From Hofstenia miamia (Eukaryota > Xenacoelomorpha > Acoela): 64,000 nucleotides of DNA. Shown piece after piece: positions 1-11,632 of the stretch. Position 1 is the stretch's first letter. Every line of letters starts with the position of its first letter. Both the position numbers and the translations under genes were made by a program. The notes beneath the pieces are model-generated. The model had not been told where the DNA came from, made no database searches, and worked only from the letters and a program-made list of their open reading frames with translations. The stretch lies in the NCBI GenBank assembly GCA_004352715.1, contig SCFE01000070.1:1424560-1488559 (forward strand), in the 5' to 3' direction.

Positions 1-505
1 TTTACGAAATTTTGTCATTATTGAGGACTCTATTGATTAGTGATAGCTAGCCAGGCACAAAATAGAACCTTGTATCACCTGATTTAAACGTGTACTTTAC
101 AATTGTCACAGCATCCCATCTTTTCAGCAAAATATCTATGTTAGTCAATAAGTTAGAGTTGAATGTTTGATTACTTGGTTATGGAAAGTAGTGAGCTTCT
201 GTGTGATTTTTAGTAAGCGTTCATGTTAGTTGACTGACGATTTCTATATTTTAAATGTGATTTGCTCAAAATGACCGAATAAAATACTAACGCAATACGT
301 GTTGGAAATAACCAATATGCAACTCTACTTGCTGTTATTTTCTACAGAATATTATAAAGGATTATCAAAAACACTACCAAAATGTACGCAAGTTATCTGT
401 TTGTGGTCCTAGCTAAATAACAAATATGAATTGTATTAAATGAATAATTATTTATTATATTGATAGCTATCATAAATACATGGTTCAAAACATCATTGAT
501 TAATT
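1..505. other. AT-rich stretch, no gene seen
   Basis: No reading frame with protein-like composition and no repeat structure was recognised before the Tc1-like element. Confidence 0.5.
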
Positions 506-509
506 GTTT

Positions 510-1084
510 TATAGCTCAAGTAAAAAAGTGGCAATTTTTCAAAATTTGATTATTATTTATTTTCACACTAGATGGCACGGGTCATTAATAGTTCAAAATA
601 TTGTCAAATACTCGAGGAATTTGTACCATACGCAACCTGCTTATATCCCGATTCATGGAACATAGAACAAGATGGAACAACCCCTCATACCTCAAAATCG
701 ACAAAAGAATTTTCTACCAATTACAATATTCAAATTATGCAATGGCCACTGAATTCGCCAGATCTAGTACTCATAGAGAACGTGTGGCAGATTCTGAAGG
801 ATTTAGTCGAGAAAAAATCCCACAAATCTGAAAATATTAAAAAGTTACATCCTTGAATTACAACACCAAATAACTCAAGAAGTTAGATTCCGTTTAATGG
901 ATTCAGTTTCAAGACGTTTATCACCTTGTCAAACTTTGCATGGCAAACTTGTCAAATTACTTTGTCACCAGGTTACAAGCTGAGACAATTATACTTTCAA
1001 ATATATTTTATAAGCCTCTATTTGTTTTTTATTTGTTATGAAAAATGTGTTTATAATGTGGCCACTTTTTTACTTGAGCTATAA
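510..1084 (+). mobile_element. Internally deleted Tc1-like DNA transposon
   Basis: Near-identical inverted ends mark both borders. The left end reads TAGCTCAAGTAAAAAAGTGG from 512. The right end (about 1061-1082) is its reverse complement, with TATA at both outer edges as expected for TA-targeting elements. The interior is only about 570 bp, against roughly 1.3-1.6 kb for an autonomous Tc1 element, and holds only the 3' part of a transposase. A diverged, inverted relative lies at 41.8-42.3 kb. This copy depends on transposase supplied elsewhere, if it moves at all. Confidence 0.85.
572..990 (+). pseudogene. Tc1-like transposase, C-terminal fragment
   Basis: The frame from 572 to 856 encodes the end of a DDE transposase. 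It contains WNIEQDGTTPHTSKSTKEF, which matches the Tc1 W.QQDGAPPHTA consensus around the second catalytic Asp, and NSPDLVLIENVWQILK, which matches the SPDLNPIEN(V/L)W block carrying the last acidic residue. After the stop at 856 a shifted frame continues to about 990 with a tail related to the copy near 42 kb (LMDSVS..RLS). The N-terminal paired-type DNA-binding domain and first catalytic Asp are absent, so the protein cannot work. Confidence 0.85.
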
Positions 1085-3712
1085 AACGAAAAAGTGAAAT
1101 TAAACACTTAATTCCAACTCAAACCCATTGAAATACATTTAAAGACAAGATACAGAAATAATTTTGTAGTAATAACAAATAATCAGAAAATGCAACGCAG
1201 TTAAAAATTAGACCGGTTTCAATTTCTAGAAATCATCGTCAATATTTCAAACATATTAATGCAGTATCACATAAAACTAATAAACGAAAGAACGATTAAA
1301 ATCAGTTAGTGGTTATTAAAAAATTGCAAAAATATATTTCTAATGAATATTGTAAAAATTATGCAGGATATTTCGTCACTACCATTTCATACAGATTAAC
1401 CCAGATATTTTAAAACATCAAATTAGCTGAATGATTTAAATTTCAATTAAATTTTTCTAGCCGATATATTTTCCGATTTAGATGTTAGATAAGTGGTTCA
1501 AATTCAAATAATGTTGGGGCTATTTACTAATGGTTTTATTGTAGGCATTTTTAATATGTAATGCATAATAATTTATTACTATGAAAGCTTAAATTCCTTG
1601 ACTTAAAACAATATTTCATATTTTATTGTTTTAAAATATTTTTTTCTGCAAACAGACAACAAAATATGACGTTATTGTTCTAAGTTAATAATTCGAGCGA
1701 TGCATTTGTACCAAAAATGCTAAAAAAAATTTCTTTATTTTTCTTAGTATTTCAATAATACCATACATTCAAAACAAAGTATGTTTTTGTATATCATACA
1801 ATGGGGATCGTTATATCTATAGCTTTATGTCTATATTATGATATTTACCTTTAAGCATTGACTTTTACATGCTTTTACTTAGAAATATATAATTTCTTAG
1901 AATAAGTGTTGCTTAAGTCAATACATTTTATGGTTTCTTATTTTAAAGAATTCAAGAAATAGGTATTGCAATTTCATATAACTTAATCAGTTTAATTAAT
2001 TTAAGATATGAAACATAGTATAATAACAGTTTAAAATACGAAAATATTTTATTAACATATGCTTCCATAATGTTTCTTATGTCATGTGGAAACAGTATGT
2101 TCACATTATGTTTTCATTATATTTCCATTATATTCCCATAATTGAATTGTATGTGGTCTGGAAACAATGTTTTTGCTGTGGAATTTCATTTTCCATAATG
2201 TAACTTGCAAGAAATAACATTGGAATTGGCAAAATGAGATAATAGGGTTGACTGTTCATGCGATGTAGATGAAGAACCACACGTAAAATGCAATTTTTTT
2301 TCTAACAATTGTTGTTTCTGCGGTGTTCACGTAAATTAATACATCACGAGAAATTCTGCCAATTATAATTACATTTCGCAAATGCCATGCGATAAGATTC
2401 ATCGATCACTGTTAATTTTGAGACATGACTCTGTAATTAGTCGTTGCTTGAGACTCCCATTCAGTACCACAAAATTCAGAGTGAACATAATTAGTAGTTG
2501 CCTAAATCCATTTTGGACGCCTTGTCATAAATGTCTGCCACTGATTGAAATCAACTAACTCTTCTTATTTTTAGAAAAGTGAATTGGATGCGGTGGATTT
2601 TGCATAACTATCCACATATTTTTGGTGCAATTGAATTTTAGATTTAGTTACTTTTGTTAGTGTTCTATAAATTTTTATATTTTGTGAATGAATACAATTT
2701 TTCAACTGATTTATTAATTCAATTTTTATACGCCCAATTTGTTTATTTTATTAATAAAATTATGACTGTAGAACTGACTAATTTTAATTTATGATATTCT
2801 TCCACAGTAATGTAGCGTTTATAAATTTTTATTTTTTTTCGAAGGAGAAGTTTTTTCAAATGTTACATTTTAATGACATTATATTAGATTAAGTCATATA
2901 TTGGTACAGGTATATTTATTTTGTAATCTCATAAATTCCTAGGACAGGTGCCTAACGCAATGATTAGACATGGCAGAAAATCTAGACCCATTTATATTAT
3001 CCTTGCCTTTGTTGGCCATGCTAGATATCTACAATAATATACTACTAATTGAATTTGTAAAACCTAGTCAATTTAATGTAAAAAATCTATGAAAATTGTG
3101 TAAACTAAATAATCAGAATTCTCAATTGAGCAGATTTTTTCTGTCAAATCCAATCCAATATCAAAATTCTCGAATCGTCAAATTGGAATAAAATCGTATT
3201 CCAAACAAATGTTGAGTTTGCTTTTCCAAATTTTCTATGCAACATGCATAATGTTATTGATTTTAGATACCATGCTTCTAATCGTAACTCTTGGATTGCA
3301 TAGGTATGTTTATAACTATTCAAGTACTTAAACTTAGTTTTGTTTCATTCAATTCAATGTTTTGTCATGTTTTTCATAAGAAATTCACACTGTTTTTGAT
3401 TTGTTAGTGAAATTTAATTACCTAAAGTCAAATAGGGTATAATAGATTTACGTACTTACATAAACTCTGGCCCATTGAATTACAAAGATTATTAATTGTA
3501 TGGGATGTGCCTCTTGAATTATAAAAGACCTTGGTTTACCTTACAAAATACCAGAATTAATAATTAACTTGAAAGCGATATTGATGAAGCCATCCAGTAT
3601 CTGCACTCCAAACAAACACTCTTGTTCGAAGTCTTTGACAGCTATATTATGAAAAAAATTATAATTTTTAATATTTTAAGAATTTGTTCTATTTTGGTGT
3701 GGGAAGAAAATA
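1085..3712. other. Non-coding AT-rich stretch
   Basis: No transposon or long gene was recognised. Two points stand out: around 2080-2210 there are several spaced variants of TTATGTTTCC/TTCCATAATG, and at 2247-2339 a short frame is unusually rich in cysteine (separate entry). Confidence 0.5.
2247..2339 (+). other. Short Cys-rich open frame, possible exon
   Basis: A 30-codon frame ending in TAA contains six cysteines in the pattern C-x-C-x(10)-C-x(6)-C-C-x2-C (DCSCDVDEEPHVKC, then NNCCFCGVHV). It follows a possible acceptor (AATAG at 2241-2245). No start codon or signal peptide is visible, so it could only be a terminal exon or chance. Nothing nearby supports expression. Confidence 0.15.
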
Positions 3713-3720
3713 TACCCCAG

Positions 3721-5391
3721 CAGTGGCGGATTTAAGGGGGGACTATGGGACTGCTGTCCCCCCATGAGGAAGCAAAATGAGTCTAGCTATTAGATTAATG
3801 CGTGCAATCTTAGTAAAAATGTTGGAAAATTCCCAATTAGTTCCACATTTTTATATTTCAATTGCAAATCGATTCAAAGGTTTGCCAATTTCAATATATT
3901 CTAAAAGCTTACACAGTATATATAAATGTTAATTTAGAGACATTGTTGTTCAAGGATGTGTCCACGAGGGGGCTGCGGAGAGACGAACTTGTCTTCCTAC
4001 TTTTGTCAAAACAACCACAGGTCTCTACTTAAAAAAACATAGCCATGAGCAATTTTAGTCCCTAACCCACCCCAGATGTTTGTCGATAATTTCGTTTTTC
4101 ATCAGCACCTAGTGAAGTCAACACAATTTGTACACTGATCAATTTATAACCACATTAATAACACAGCATTTAAGATGTCATATAGAGACATCAAGATTCA
4201 ATCCTGCTACACCTCAAAAGCAATCAATCATCATCCAACCACCATGGGGTTATCTTTTGTCATTATTTTTATGATTCATTGACATTTCTTGAGAAATGTA
4301 TTAAATGAACACGGACAAGTATAGAAACATTCTTAATGCAAATCTCAACATGTTTTAAAAAGACTTAAATTTTTCTATTTCAGATTCTTAAAACTGAGGA
4401 TCTAGGCAAATGGAACTTTTGAAGTCTCTCCCCACCTACAAATTTCTTCTTCAACATTAATTAAATTAACTATATCACATATTTCAAATGATGTTCAAAA
4501 TGTATTCACAATACTATTGATTTTAAATGTTTAAATTTTAACGTTTTTCTATCAAATTTTTAAGAATTTCTAAAATATCAAACACTATTTTGCAGTAATT
4601 GTTCAGTTTTCGTTGTACAAAACAATTACACATTCTAAATAAAATCTTAGTCTTATTAGGGGTTCACCATCTCCCTCATTTTAATGTTTTGTTTTACAAG
4701 GTAGAAGTTTCGATCCTAAATCTACAATAATGCAACTTTATTCTTACTTTAGTGATCAACTAAGATAATTTAATTCTTAAATTACTGATTTGCAAATAAT
4801 CCTGAGGTTCAAAATTCAGTAAAATTGTTAGTGAATGTATTAATGTATTTTTCTCTCCAGATTTCACAAAACAATTATGGTGGCATAGTCAATAGAGTGC
4901 TGAGGAAATTGCCCTATTGCTGATCCCGATACCGGACCCATGCGACTGATAGTGGTCAAGGATAACTAACACAACATGAGACAGAAGCAGTACGACACCG
5001 AGACCAACTTTTCAATTTCAACTGAGACTGGGAACATTTTGATTTAATATTCGATATTATGTTATACATGCTAAACTATAACATGTCTGCAATATCTCCA
5101 TTCAAAATTCTGTTTGAATAATTATGCATAATATTAGCACATTTATCTTTGGCACGGGCCAGAAACAGGTGAATCTATATATTAATATAAAATTTGATAC
5201 ATTAAACAAATTAACGTTATTCTAAGTGAATTTGAAGAAACTCAAACTAGAGGTTTTGATCATAACTTAAAGATTGAAAAATGTGTGACGAATCAAAATT
5301 TAATCATGCCTTGATTGAAAAATACATATTAGGCACAAATTGAGGTTAAGATCTTCAGTACCTCCATCAGAAATTTTTAGATCCACCCCTG
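3721..5391. mobile_element. Non-autonomous hAT transposon with 8-bp target duplication
   Basis: The element begins CAGTGGCGGATTTAAGG at 3721 and ends in the complement of CAGGGGTGGATCTAAA at 5391. It is flanked by the perfect 8-bp direct repeat TACCCCAG (3713-3720 and 5392-5399). CAG-starting inverted ends plus an 8-bp duplication are diagnostic of hAT elements. There is no transposase frame in its 1671 bp, so it is non-autonomous. Just inside the left end a G-run/C-run pair (3735-3767) could form a hairpin. Confidence 0.9.
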
Positions 5392-5429
5392 TACCCCAGT
5401 GTAACGTTTTACTTAAATATGAAAATTCC

Positions 5430-7570
5430 TAGTAATGCAAAATTTCAAAAGAAACTAAACAGTTAATTATATTTCAAAAGAAACTAAACAGTTAATTAAA
5501 GAAAAGCATAATCTTTATGCAAACTATTGTAAAAATAGATGTCCACAAAATCTCAAAAAAAATACAAGAAATTAAGAAATAGTGTATCTAATAAATTAAA
5601 ATATGAGCTTAATGAATTTTCGACACGATCTTTTAAGGATGGAAAGAATGTAGCAAAAAATGGCTATACATCAATAAATTTATCAAAGAAAAAAGAACAA
5701 TGATACCAAATGTCTAGTTAGCAATGAAGGAAAAATCATTGAAAAAAGCATTGAAATTGCAAATATTATGAATGAACACTTTGTGAAACTTGTTAAATTT
5801 CAAGATGAAGATTCTATTAAAGAAATTACTAAATTCAATTACCATCATAACATAAATTTGAATCACTCATCTTTTAAATTTAAATATGTTTCACTTCATG
5901 ATTTTTGTAAATGCGCAAAAATGATAAAAACAAGTAAATCAAAAGGCCCAAGTTACTATCCTCTATGGTTCTTAAAAGATGCTCTATATGTATTAGCAAG
6001 ACCATTATGTGATCTCTTCAATGAATGTATTTACTATTCGTATTTCCCTAAACAATTAAAAATGGCTGAAGCTATTCCCATTTTTAAAAAGGGCAATAAT
6101 GAGAAAACCGAGAATTACCGTCCTATATCTATTCTCTCAGGAATAAGCAAATTTTTTGAAAAACTCATATCAACAATTAACGATCTACATTGAAGAAAAT
6201 AAACTTTTAAGCAAACAGCAATTTGGCTTTAGAAAAGGATTATCAACCAATTATGCATTAATTGAAACAATAGATTACTGGCGTAAAAAATTAGTCAAAG
6301 ATGAACAAGTTTACATTGCTTCACTGGATATATCAAAGGCCTTTAATTTAATTAATTATGATTTACTAATTAAAAAACTAAGAGAAATTTATAATTTTTG
6401 TGATTCATCAATCCAATTACTGAATTCATATATATTTGATCACTCACAATACGTGAAAGTAAACAATCTATCGTCAAAACAAATATTGATAAATAATGGA
6501 GTGCCACAAGGATCAGTTTTAGGACCACTATTATTTAATCTATATGTAAATGATATTCCTAACTTCATTGAAGGCAAATGCATTCAATTTGCAGATGATA
6601 CTCTATTATATACATCCAAAACAAAGATTTTACAAGAACCTATAATTAAAGTAAAGAAATTTTATGAACAGAATATGATGAAATTAAATATTGAGAAAAC
6701 TACATTTATGATTATAAAGAAGAAAAATGGAAAAAGTGAACCATTAGAATCAATATATGTTGATAAAAATATCATTTATGAAACTAAGAAAATTTAATAT
6801 CTTGGTATTGAAATTGACAATGAACTTAAATTTACAGATCAGATCAATGCAACTACGAAGAAAATGCCCCATGGAATTAAATTGCTAACTAAGATTCAAC
6901 ATATATTATTAATGAAGTGCAGGATTGCATTACTAAGATCTCCTATACTGTCACATTTTTCATATTCTTATTTTTTATTTACCAATGTTACCAAGAAAAT
7001 ATTTAAAAAACTTAAAAAAAGTTTTTAATTGGGCAATTAATACAATCTGTAGCAAAAACGATCAAAGTAAATATTCGAAAACATAATATCGAATCATTAG
7101 AATACTTATTAAAATTAAATTGCTTTTTACGATTTTGGAAAAGACCTTCAGTAGAATTACAGAAAAATATACACACGCGAACTAAGAATTATCACAAAAT
7201 TAAATTTAAAAAAAAATCTTTGAAAAATTATTTACCAATTTTACAATTGATTTATGGAACAAACTCCATCCAGATATTAAAGAAGAACAAAATTTCAAAA
7301 AATTCAAAAAATCATTTAAAATTTCACTAAAACGAAGAAGATCCAACTACATATCAAACTATAGGACAAGGTCTATAAACTATAACAAAGCAATTGAACA
7401 ATGAAAACCAACTATTTATATCCTCAAGGACAATAAACTTTCGAAACCAAGACAAAGTATTTTTTTAGAACCAAGTTAATTTCCATCTATTGTTTTAATT
7501 CTTCATAAGTATTAATCACTTGATTTGAAAAAAAAAACAAAGGAATTAAATAAATAAATAATAATAAAAA
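5430..7570 (+). mobile_element. 5'-truncated jockey-like LINE
   Basis: The element lacks the endonuclease domain, starts inside the linker before the reverse transcriptase (readable from about 5660), and ends in an A/TAAA-rich tail at about 7545-7570. Near the 5' border a unit of about 31 bp is repeated in tandem (about 5441-5502). Truncation at the 5' end is normal for LINEs that prime at the 3' end. The right arm (about 6800-7450) is riddled with stops. Confidence 0.8.
5660..7440 (+). pseudogene. LINE reverse transcriptase, broken
   Basis: Frames at 5768-6193 and 6156-6797 together give a non-LTR reverse transcriptase. Visible blocks in order are the linker (SNEGKIIEKSIEIANIMNEHF), KSKGP with the following palm region, the NYRPIS block, FGFRKGLSTNYALIE, SLDISKAFNLINYDLL (first catalytic Asp), NNGVPQGSVLGPLLFNLYVN, and the catalytic box FADDTLLY. 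A frameshift near 6160-6190 separates the two halves, and stops follow after 6797, where remnants of the C-terminal LGIEIDNELKF region can still be read. The fold is typical of the jockey/CR1/I group; finer placement needs a tree. Confidence 0.85.
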
Positions 7571-7979
7571 AATTCAACTTTTTATTCTGCATCAAAATCA
7601 ATTTTGCTTTTCCGCATTTCTGACACCAATATAAATATCTATACACTACAATATTCCCTTTTTCAAAATACAACAGTACAATTACGAATATTTACATTTA
7701 GTTCATCTACTAATTGAATAATATGTTCACTTTTTATTCTTAAAACTTTACATTTCGGTCCATATCTAGCTGTCAAACTATTTTGAGTCACATAGTTTTT
7801 AGAAAAGCAAATGTAGGACACGCAAATTGACATGGTTCAAATCTTTTGTGATTATCTGGCCATTCCTCCCAGGTTCTGTTCTAAATGACGTAGTAAATGG
7901 TGAAATACCGGCAGTATCACTTATTGTTCTATTCATATTGAAAACAATTTCTTGAATACAATCAGACCAACTACATACA

Positions 7980-8290
7980 TCTTGGTCTATCTTTTAAAAT
8001 AAGATGAGGTCTTCCTATATGTCCATTTCCTGGTGGATGATATGGAGGGGTGTTCGAAATTTTTAGGCCGAATTTTGTACTTAAGTTCTTCCAAATTTCT
8101 GAAATAAATTATTTACGTCGATCAGAATGTATAGTTCTCTGTGGACCAAATCTATATACCCAATTATTCACAAATATGTCCGTTACATGTTTAGCATCAA
8201 TTGAACTAATTGGAATTCCCTCGACCCAACGCGATCCATGATCTAGAATAGGGACTAAATATTTGTAATTATATGACTTTGGCAATGGTT
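7980..8290 (-). pseudogene. Gypsy integrase core remnant
   Basis: The frame reads LVPILDHGSRWVEGIPISS (first catalytic Asp block) followed by FGPQRTIHSDR (second catalytic Asp block) and, after a stop, NTPPYHPPGNGHIGRPHL. The last block corresponds to the usual YHPQ.NGQVER, in which Glu is the third catalytic residue; here that position is not Glu. With the stop in the second block this integrase is dead. Confidence 0.7.
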
Positions 8291-8584
8291 CGACTGTCTA
8301 TCGCTACAAACTCTCTTGGTTGAACATTATTGTAATCTGGTAATTTATGTTTAGATATTAATATATGTGTGGCATAAGTCTTTCCTTGAAGACAAATTGA
8401 TTTCACAATTTGAGCGCAACTTTACGCCTTAATTCCAAAATGACCAGCATTATGATATTTCTAAATAATAGTTTCAATTTCTTGATCACTTAGTTTTGGA
8501 TTAATGTACTATTTACTGTTAACCTTGACATTTCATCAGCTTCAAGATTCTCATTACCCTGAATGAATTTCCAATCTATAACAA

Positions 8585-9490
8585 ACTCCTAAAAATTCAT
8601 CAGATTTGAAGGTGCACTTTTAACCAAACACAGAAGTGGTTGATGATCTGTCAAAATTGTAATTTGCTGCTCCAAAAGAATTGTTTTAAAATGTTTCAAG
8701 GCTGTCATTACAGCTAGACACTCTTGATCAGTTGTTGAATACTTTCCCTGTGATTTATTGAGTACTTTACTAAAATATTCACTAGGTAATTTGTAAAGCT
8801 CTTTGACATTTGCTTTCGCAAACATGATTTTATCTTCTCAAAAGATTCTTGACAGATTTCATCCCAACAGAATGGTTTTCGTTCTTTTGCAGAAAATATT
8901 GGTTTCACTATAGTGGCATAATTATGTATAAATCGACTCTGATAATTTACCATTCCAAAAATGCATTGTTTCATTTTTATTCCTAGGTGGATTCAATTGT
9001 AAAATCGTATCAACAATTTTTATGTGGGTCACTTCTAATTCCATTTTCATCTATTAAAAGACTAAATAGATGACACTATTCATTGCAAATAAAATTTCTC
9101 AATACGAAGTTTTAAGCCATTCTCTCTAAGTCGCTCTAACACTGGCCGTATTGATTGAATATGACCTTGAAATGGTCCTTTTGATGTCATCAATGTAAGA
9201 TAATATATTCAAATCATGAAGGATTGTGCATAACAGCATTTGAGAAGTTGCTAGAGCATTAGTGAGTCCAAAACTTATAACTTGAATTTCATATAAATCG
9301 TTATCTATTGCAAATGTAGTTTTCTCTTTTGACGTTTCTTCAAGAGGCACTTGCAGTATTCTGAATCCAGATGAAGCATTATAAAATATTTACATCCGTT
9401 CAATTTCATTATGAATTCGTTGATCAATGATAATGGAAAAGAATCCTTAATTATTTTTGTATTTAGCTTCCAATAATGAACAACCAAATG
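8585..9490 (-). pseudogene. Gypsy reverse transcriptase and RNase H, broken
   Basis: Segments in minus-strand order are YWKLNTKIIKDSFPLSLI and CKYFIMLHLDSEYCK (palm, first Asp), KTTFAIDNDLYEIQVISFGL (template-grip block), LNILSYIDDI (catalytic YxDD), FGMVNYQSRFIHNYATI (connection) and, in RNase H, SQGKYSTTDQECLAVMTALK with LTDHQPLL. All are characteristic Ty3/gypsy blocks. At least three frameshifts are needed to connect them. Composition matches the AT-rich surroundings, which suggests old decay. Confidence 0.85.
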
Positions 9491-10139
9491 AAAACGACCA
9501 TCTTTTTTATCAGCATACAGAGCAGAGTGATTCCCACAATGAATTACTTTGGGAAATATTTCCTTGTTTTAGTAATCTATTTACTTGTTCTTTAATTTCT
9601 AACTTTGCTATTTTTGATGTCGAAATTGTTTTTATTGTACTGTCTGATTATCCATTATATAAATTATATGTTCAACAGCATTTGTTTTGCCATAATTAGC
9701 TTCTTTTTGGGAAAAAATGTCTTGAAAATCATTCAATGATTTTGACTAATTACATTCCTTGGAATTTATCATTTCTTAAATTTCAATTCTGTCCTTAAGA
9801 GTTATCATAGATAAACTACAACACTGATTTTTATCAACATCCAACTTCATTAGCAATTTCATTAATCCATCCACCCCAAAATGGCATCATAAGGAGCCTC
9901 TTTTAAATCATAAAATTGATGTACTGTCCTGATACAGTTTTTTCAAACCCTGGTCTCCATTCTTTATAAAAATTAAGATTCAATCTTTTTACAGTATCTT
10001 TCATCAAAAGAATTAATATTGCTACCCAAATCCAACAGTTCACTCTGTGATCTTCAATTGATAAAAATTGCATTGATATGTTGTCCTGCCCAGCTCCATG
10101 ATACATTACTAATGCAAAGCTGGGACTTCATGTTTTTGA

Positions 10140-10181
10140 ACAAAATTTTGTGATATGATTTTTAGTATAGCAAATATAACA
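10140..10181 (-). pseudogene. Gag CCHC zinc knuckle
   Basis: The minus strand encodes CYICYTKNHITKFC, a perfect C-x2-C-x4-H-x4-C nucleocapsid knuckle. It lies where the gag end should be relative to the pol remnant downstream. Confidence 0.7.
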
Positions 10182-10190
10182 AGTCAATTC

Positions 10191-11215
10191 CTTCAAACAT
10201 TTTCAAGAATGCAAATGATTGCAATGATTGCACAATAATCTTTTTTATTTTCCACAAATCCAGCACTTGTTGATGCAAAAGGTGGATCTGGAATGGTACT
10301 AATAAAAGTAGCTACCTATGAAATGAAGGGCGCAACTGGGTTGACATCCAAACAGTTGCAGTGTTTTGCAAATTTACAGGTAATGCACTTACTAATTGCA
10401 TGTGCACTGCATCATCATTTATATTTTGATATTCAATAGCACTAGAGGGTCAATCAATACTTATTGTCAAAGTCTGTTTCTGGATTGCTTGGCCGTTTTA
10501 CATATTTTTACTAATACTTTTACTACTTGAGCAATTCTAAAAGCGCCTACAGAATGCGTCTGAAAAAGAATTCAATTTATATCCACAATATCTCTTGTAC
10601 AAATCTATTATATTACGTTAACATATATACACAGGAAAGTTGCTATGTGCTAAAACCGATTCCAAGGAATCTTTTTCTTACTGGATGTCATTTCTTTCAA
10701 TTCAATTATAGAAAAGATCTTACAGAATTAGTTATTAATTTCCTATATATGAAACAATTTGAATTTTTGTATCATAATAATGACTTGCTCTAATGTATTC
10801 AATGCAATTCATGACAATCTTATTGTAAGTAGTCACTTTGTTGCAAATCAATTTTCAAGCTGCATAATTTTCTTTTAAATGGCATCTTTTCTGTGTTTTT
10901 TATTGAAGATGTATGCATTTATTTATGCAATAATAAAATATGTATTAATTTGAATGTTTAAATTTTGAATTGTCCTGCTTCTGAGGAAAACAAACACCTT
11001 GTTCAAATTGACATGTGATCACTCCACCACCTTTCAAAGTGCTATTCTCATGTGCATTCATAAAAAATTCATTGCATCAAGTCATTTCCATGCGTCAAAC
11101 AGCATTATATGGTAGTTTCATTATAATCAAAATTTTTGTAAGTGTATGGAATTTACATTTTCTTAATACGTTTAAGATTTACTCAAGAAAATCATCTTTG
11201 TTAATCTTTACCCTA
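10191..11215. other. Non-coding stretch, possible old gag/leader
   Basis: This may include the 5' part of the decayed gypsy element, but no gag domain or LTR can be read. The rest shows nothing recognisable. Confidence 0.4.
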
Positions 11216-11223
11216 TGCAAAGA

Positions 11224-11318
11224 ATAGTAATATAGGCCACTAGGACACCTCACATTTGACTTTTTGACCTCCAAGTTTAAAAGGTCAATGTGTAGTGTCC
11301 TAGCGCATATATTACTAC
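11224..11318. repeat. Short fold-back MITE with 8-bp direct flanks
   Basis: The two halves of this 95-bp segment are imperfect inverted repeats (ATAGTAATATA..CTAGGACAC on the left, complemented on the right, with CACATTTGACTTTT also paired). The flanks are TGCAAAGA (11216-11223) and TGCAAAGG (11319-11326), an 8-bp direct repeat with one mismatch. This fits a tiny hAT-type MITE, about 300 bp past the stop codon of gene A. Confidence 0.6.
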
Positions 11319-11632
11319 TGCAAAGGATCTTGTATACATGAAGAAATGATTTAGTCATTGCAAAATCTTCCCCAGAAACTAGCATTCAAAATTTGAAATC
11401 AAATATGTTGCCTTACGACAAATGTAGAGGCTAGACGTAAACAAAAGTATAATTTTCAAGCATTAAATTTAAAAGAAACTAATAAACATTTTAAATTTAT
11501 GTACAAACTTCCACCAATATATACGATTGGTAATATACGTGAAAATTTATGTATGCATGCGAAGAATTGGATTTTACACTGATAATAGCTGTAAGCATTA
11601 CATTAAAACTAAAGTTCTATTTGCTCAACGAA

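Larger units (their letters stand above)
7640..10190 (-). mobile_element. Decayed Ty3/gypsy retrotransposon (gag end and pol)
   Basis: Read on the minus strand the order is gag zinc knuckle (about 10.16 kb), protease region (about 9.8-10.1 kb, unclear), reverse transcriptase (9.5-9.1 kb), RNase H (about 8.8-8.6 kb) and integrase (about 8.3-7.9 kb), which is the Ty3/gypsy order. Every domain is broken by stops or frameshifts. No LTR pair was recognised. Confidence 0.8.

Noticed and set aside
2247-2339. Cys-rich frame as a toxin gene
   Set aside because: No start, signal peptide or precursor; the cysteine pattern alone does not support such a call.
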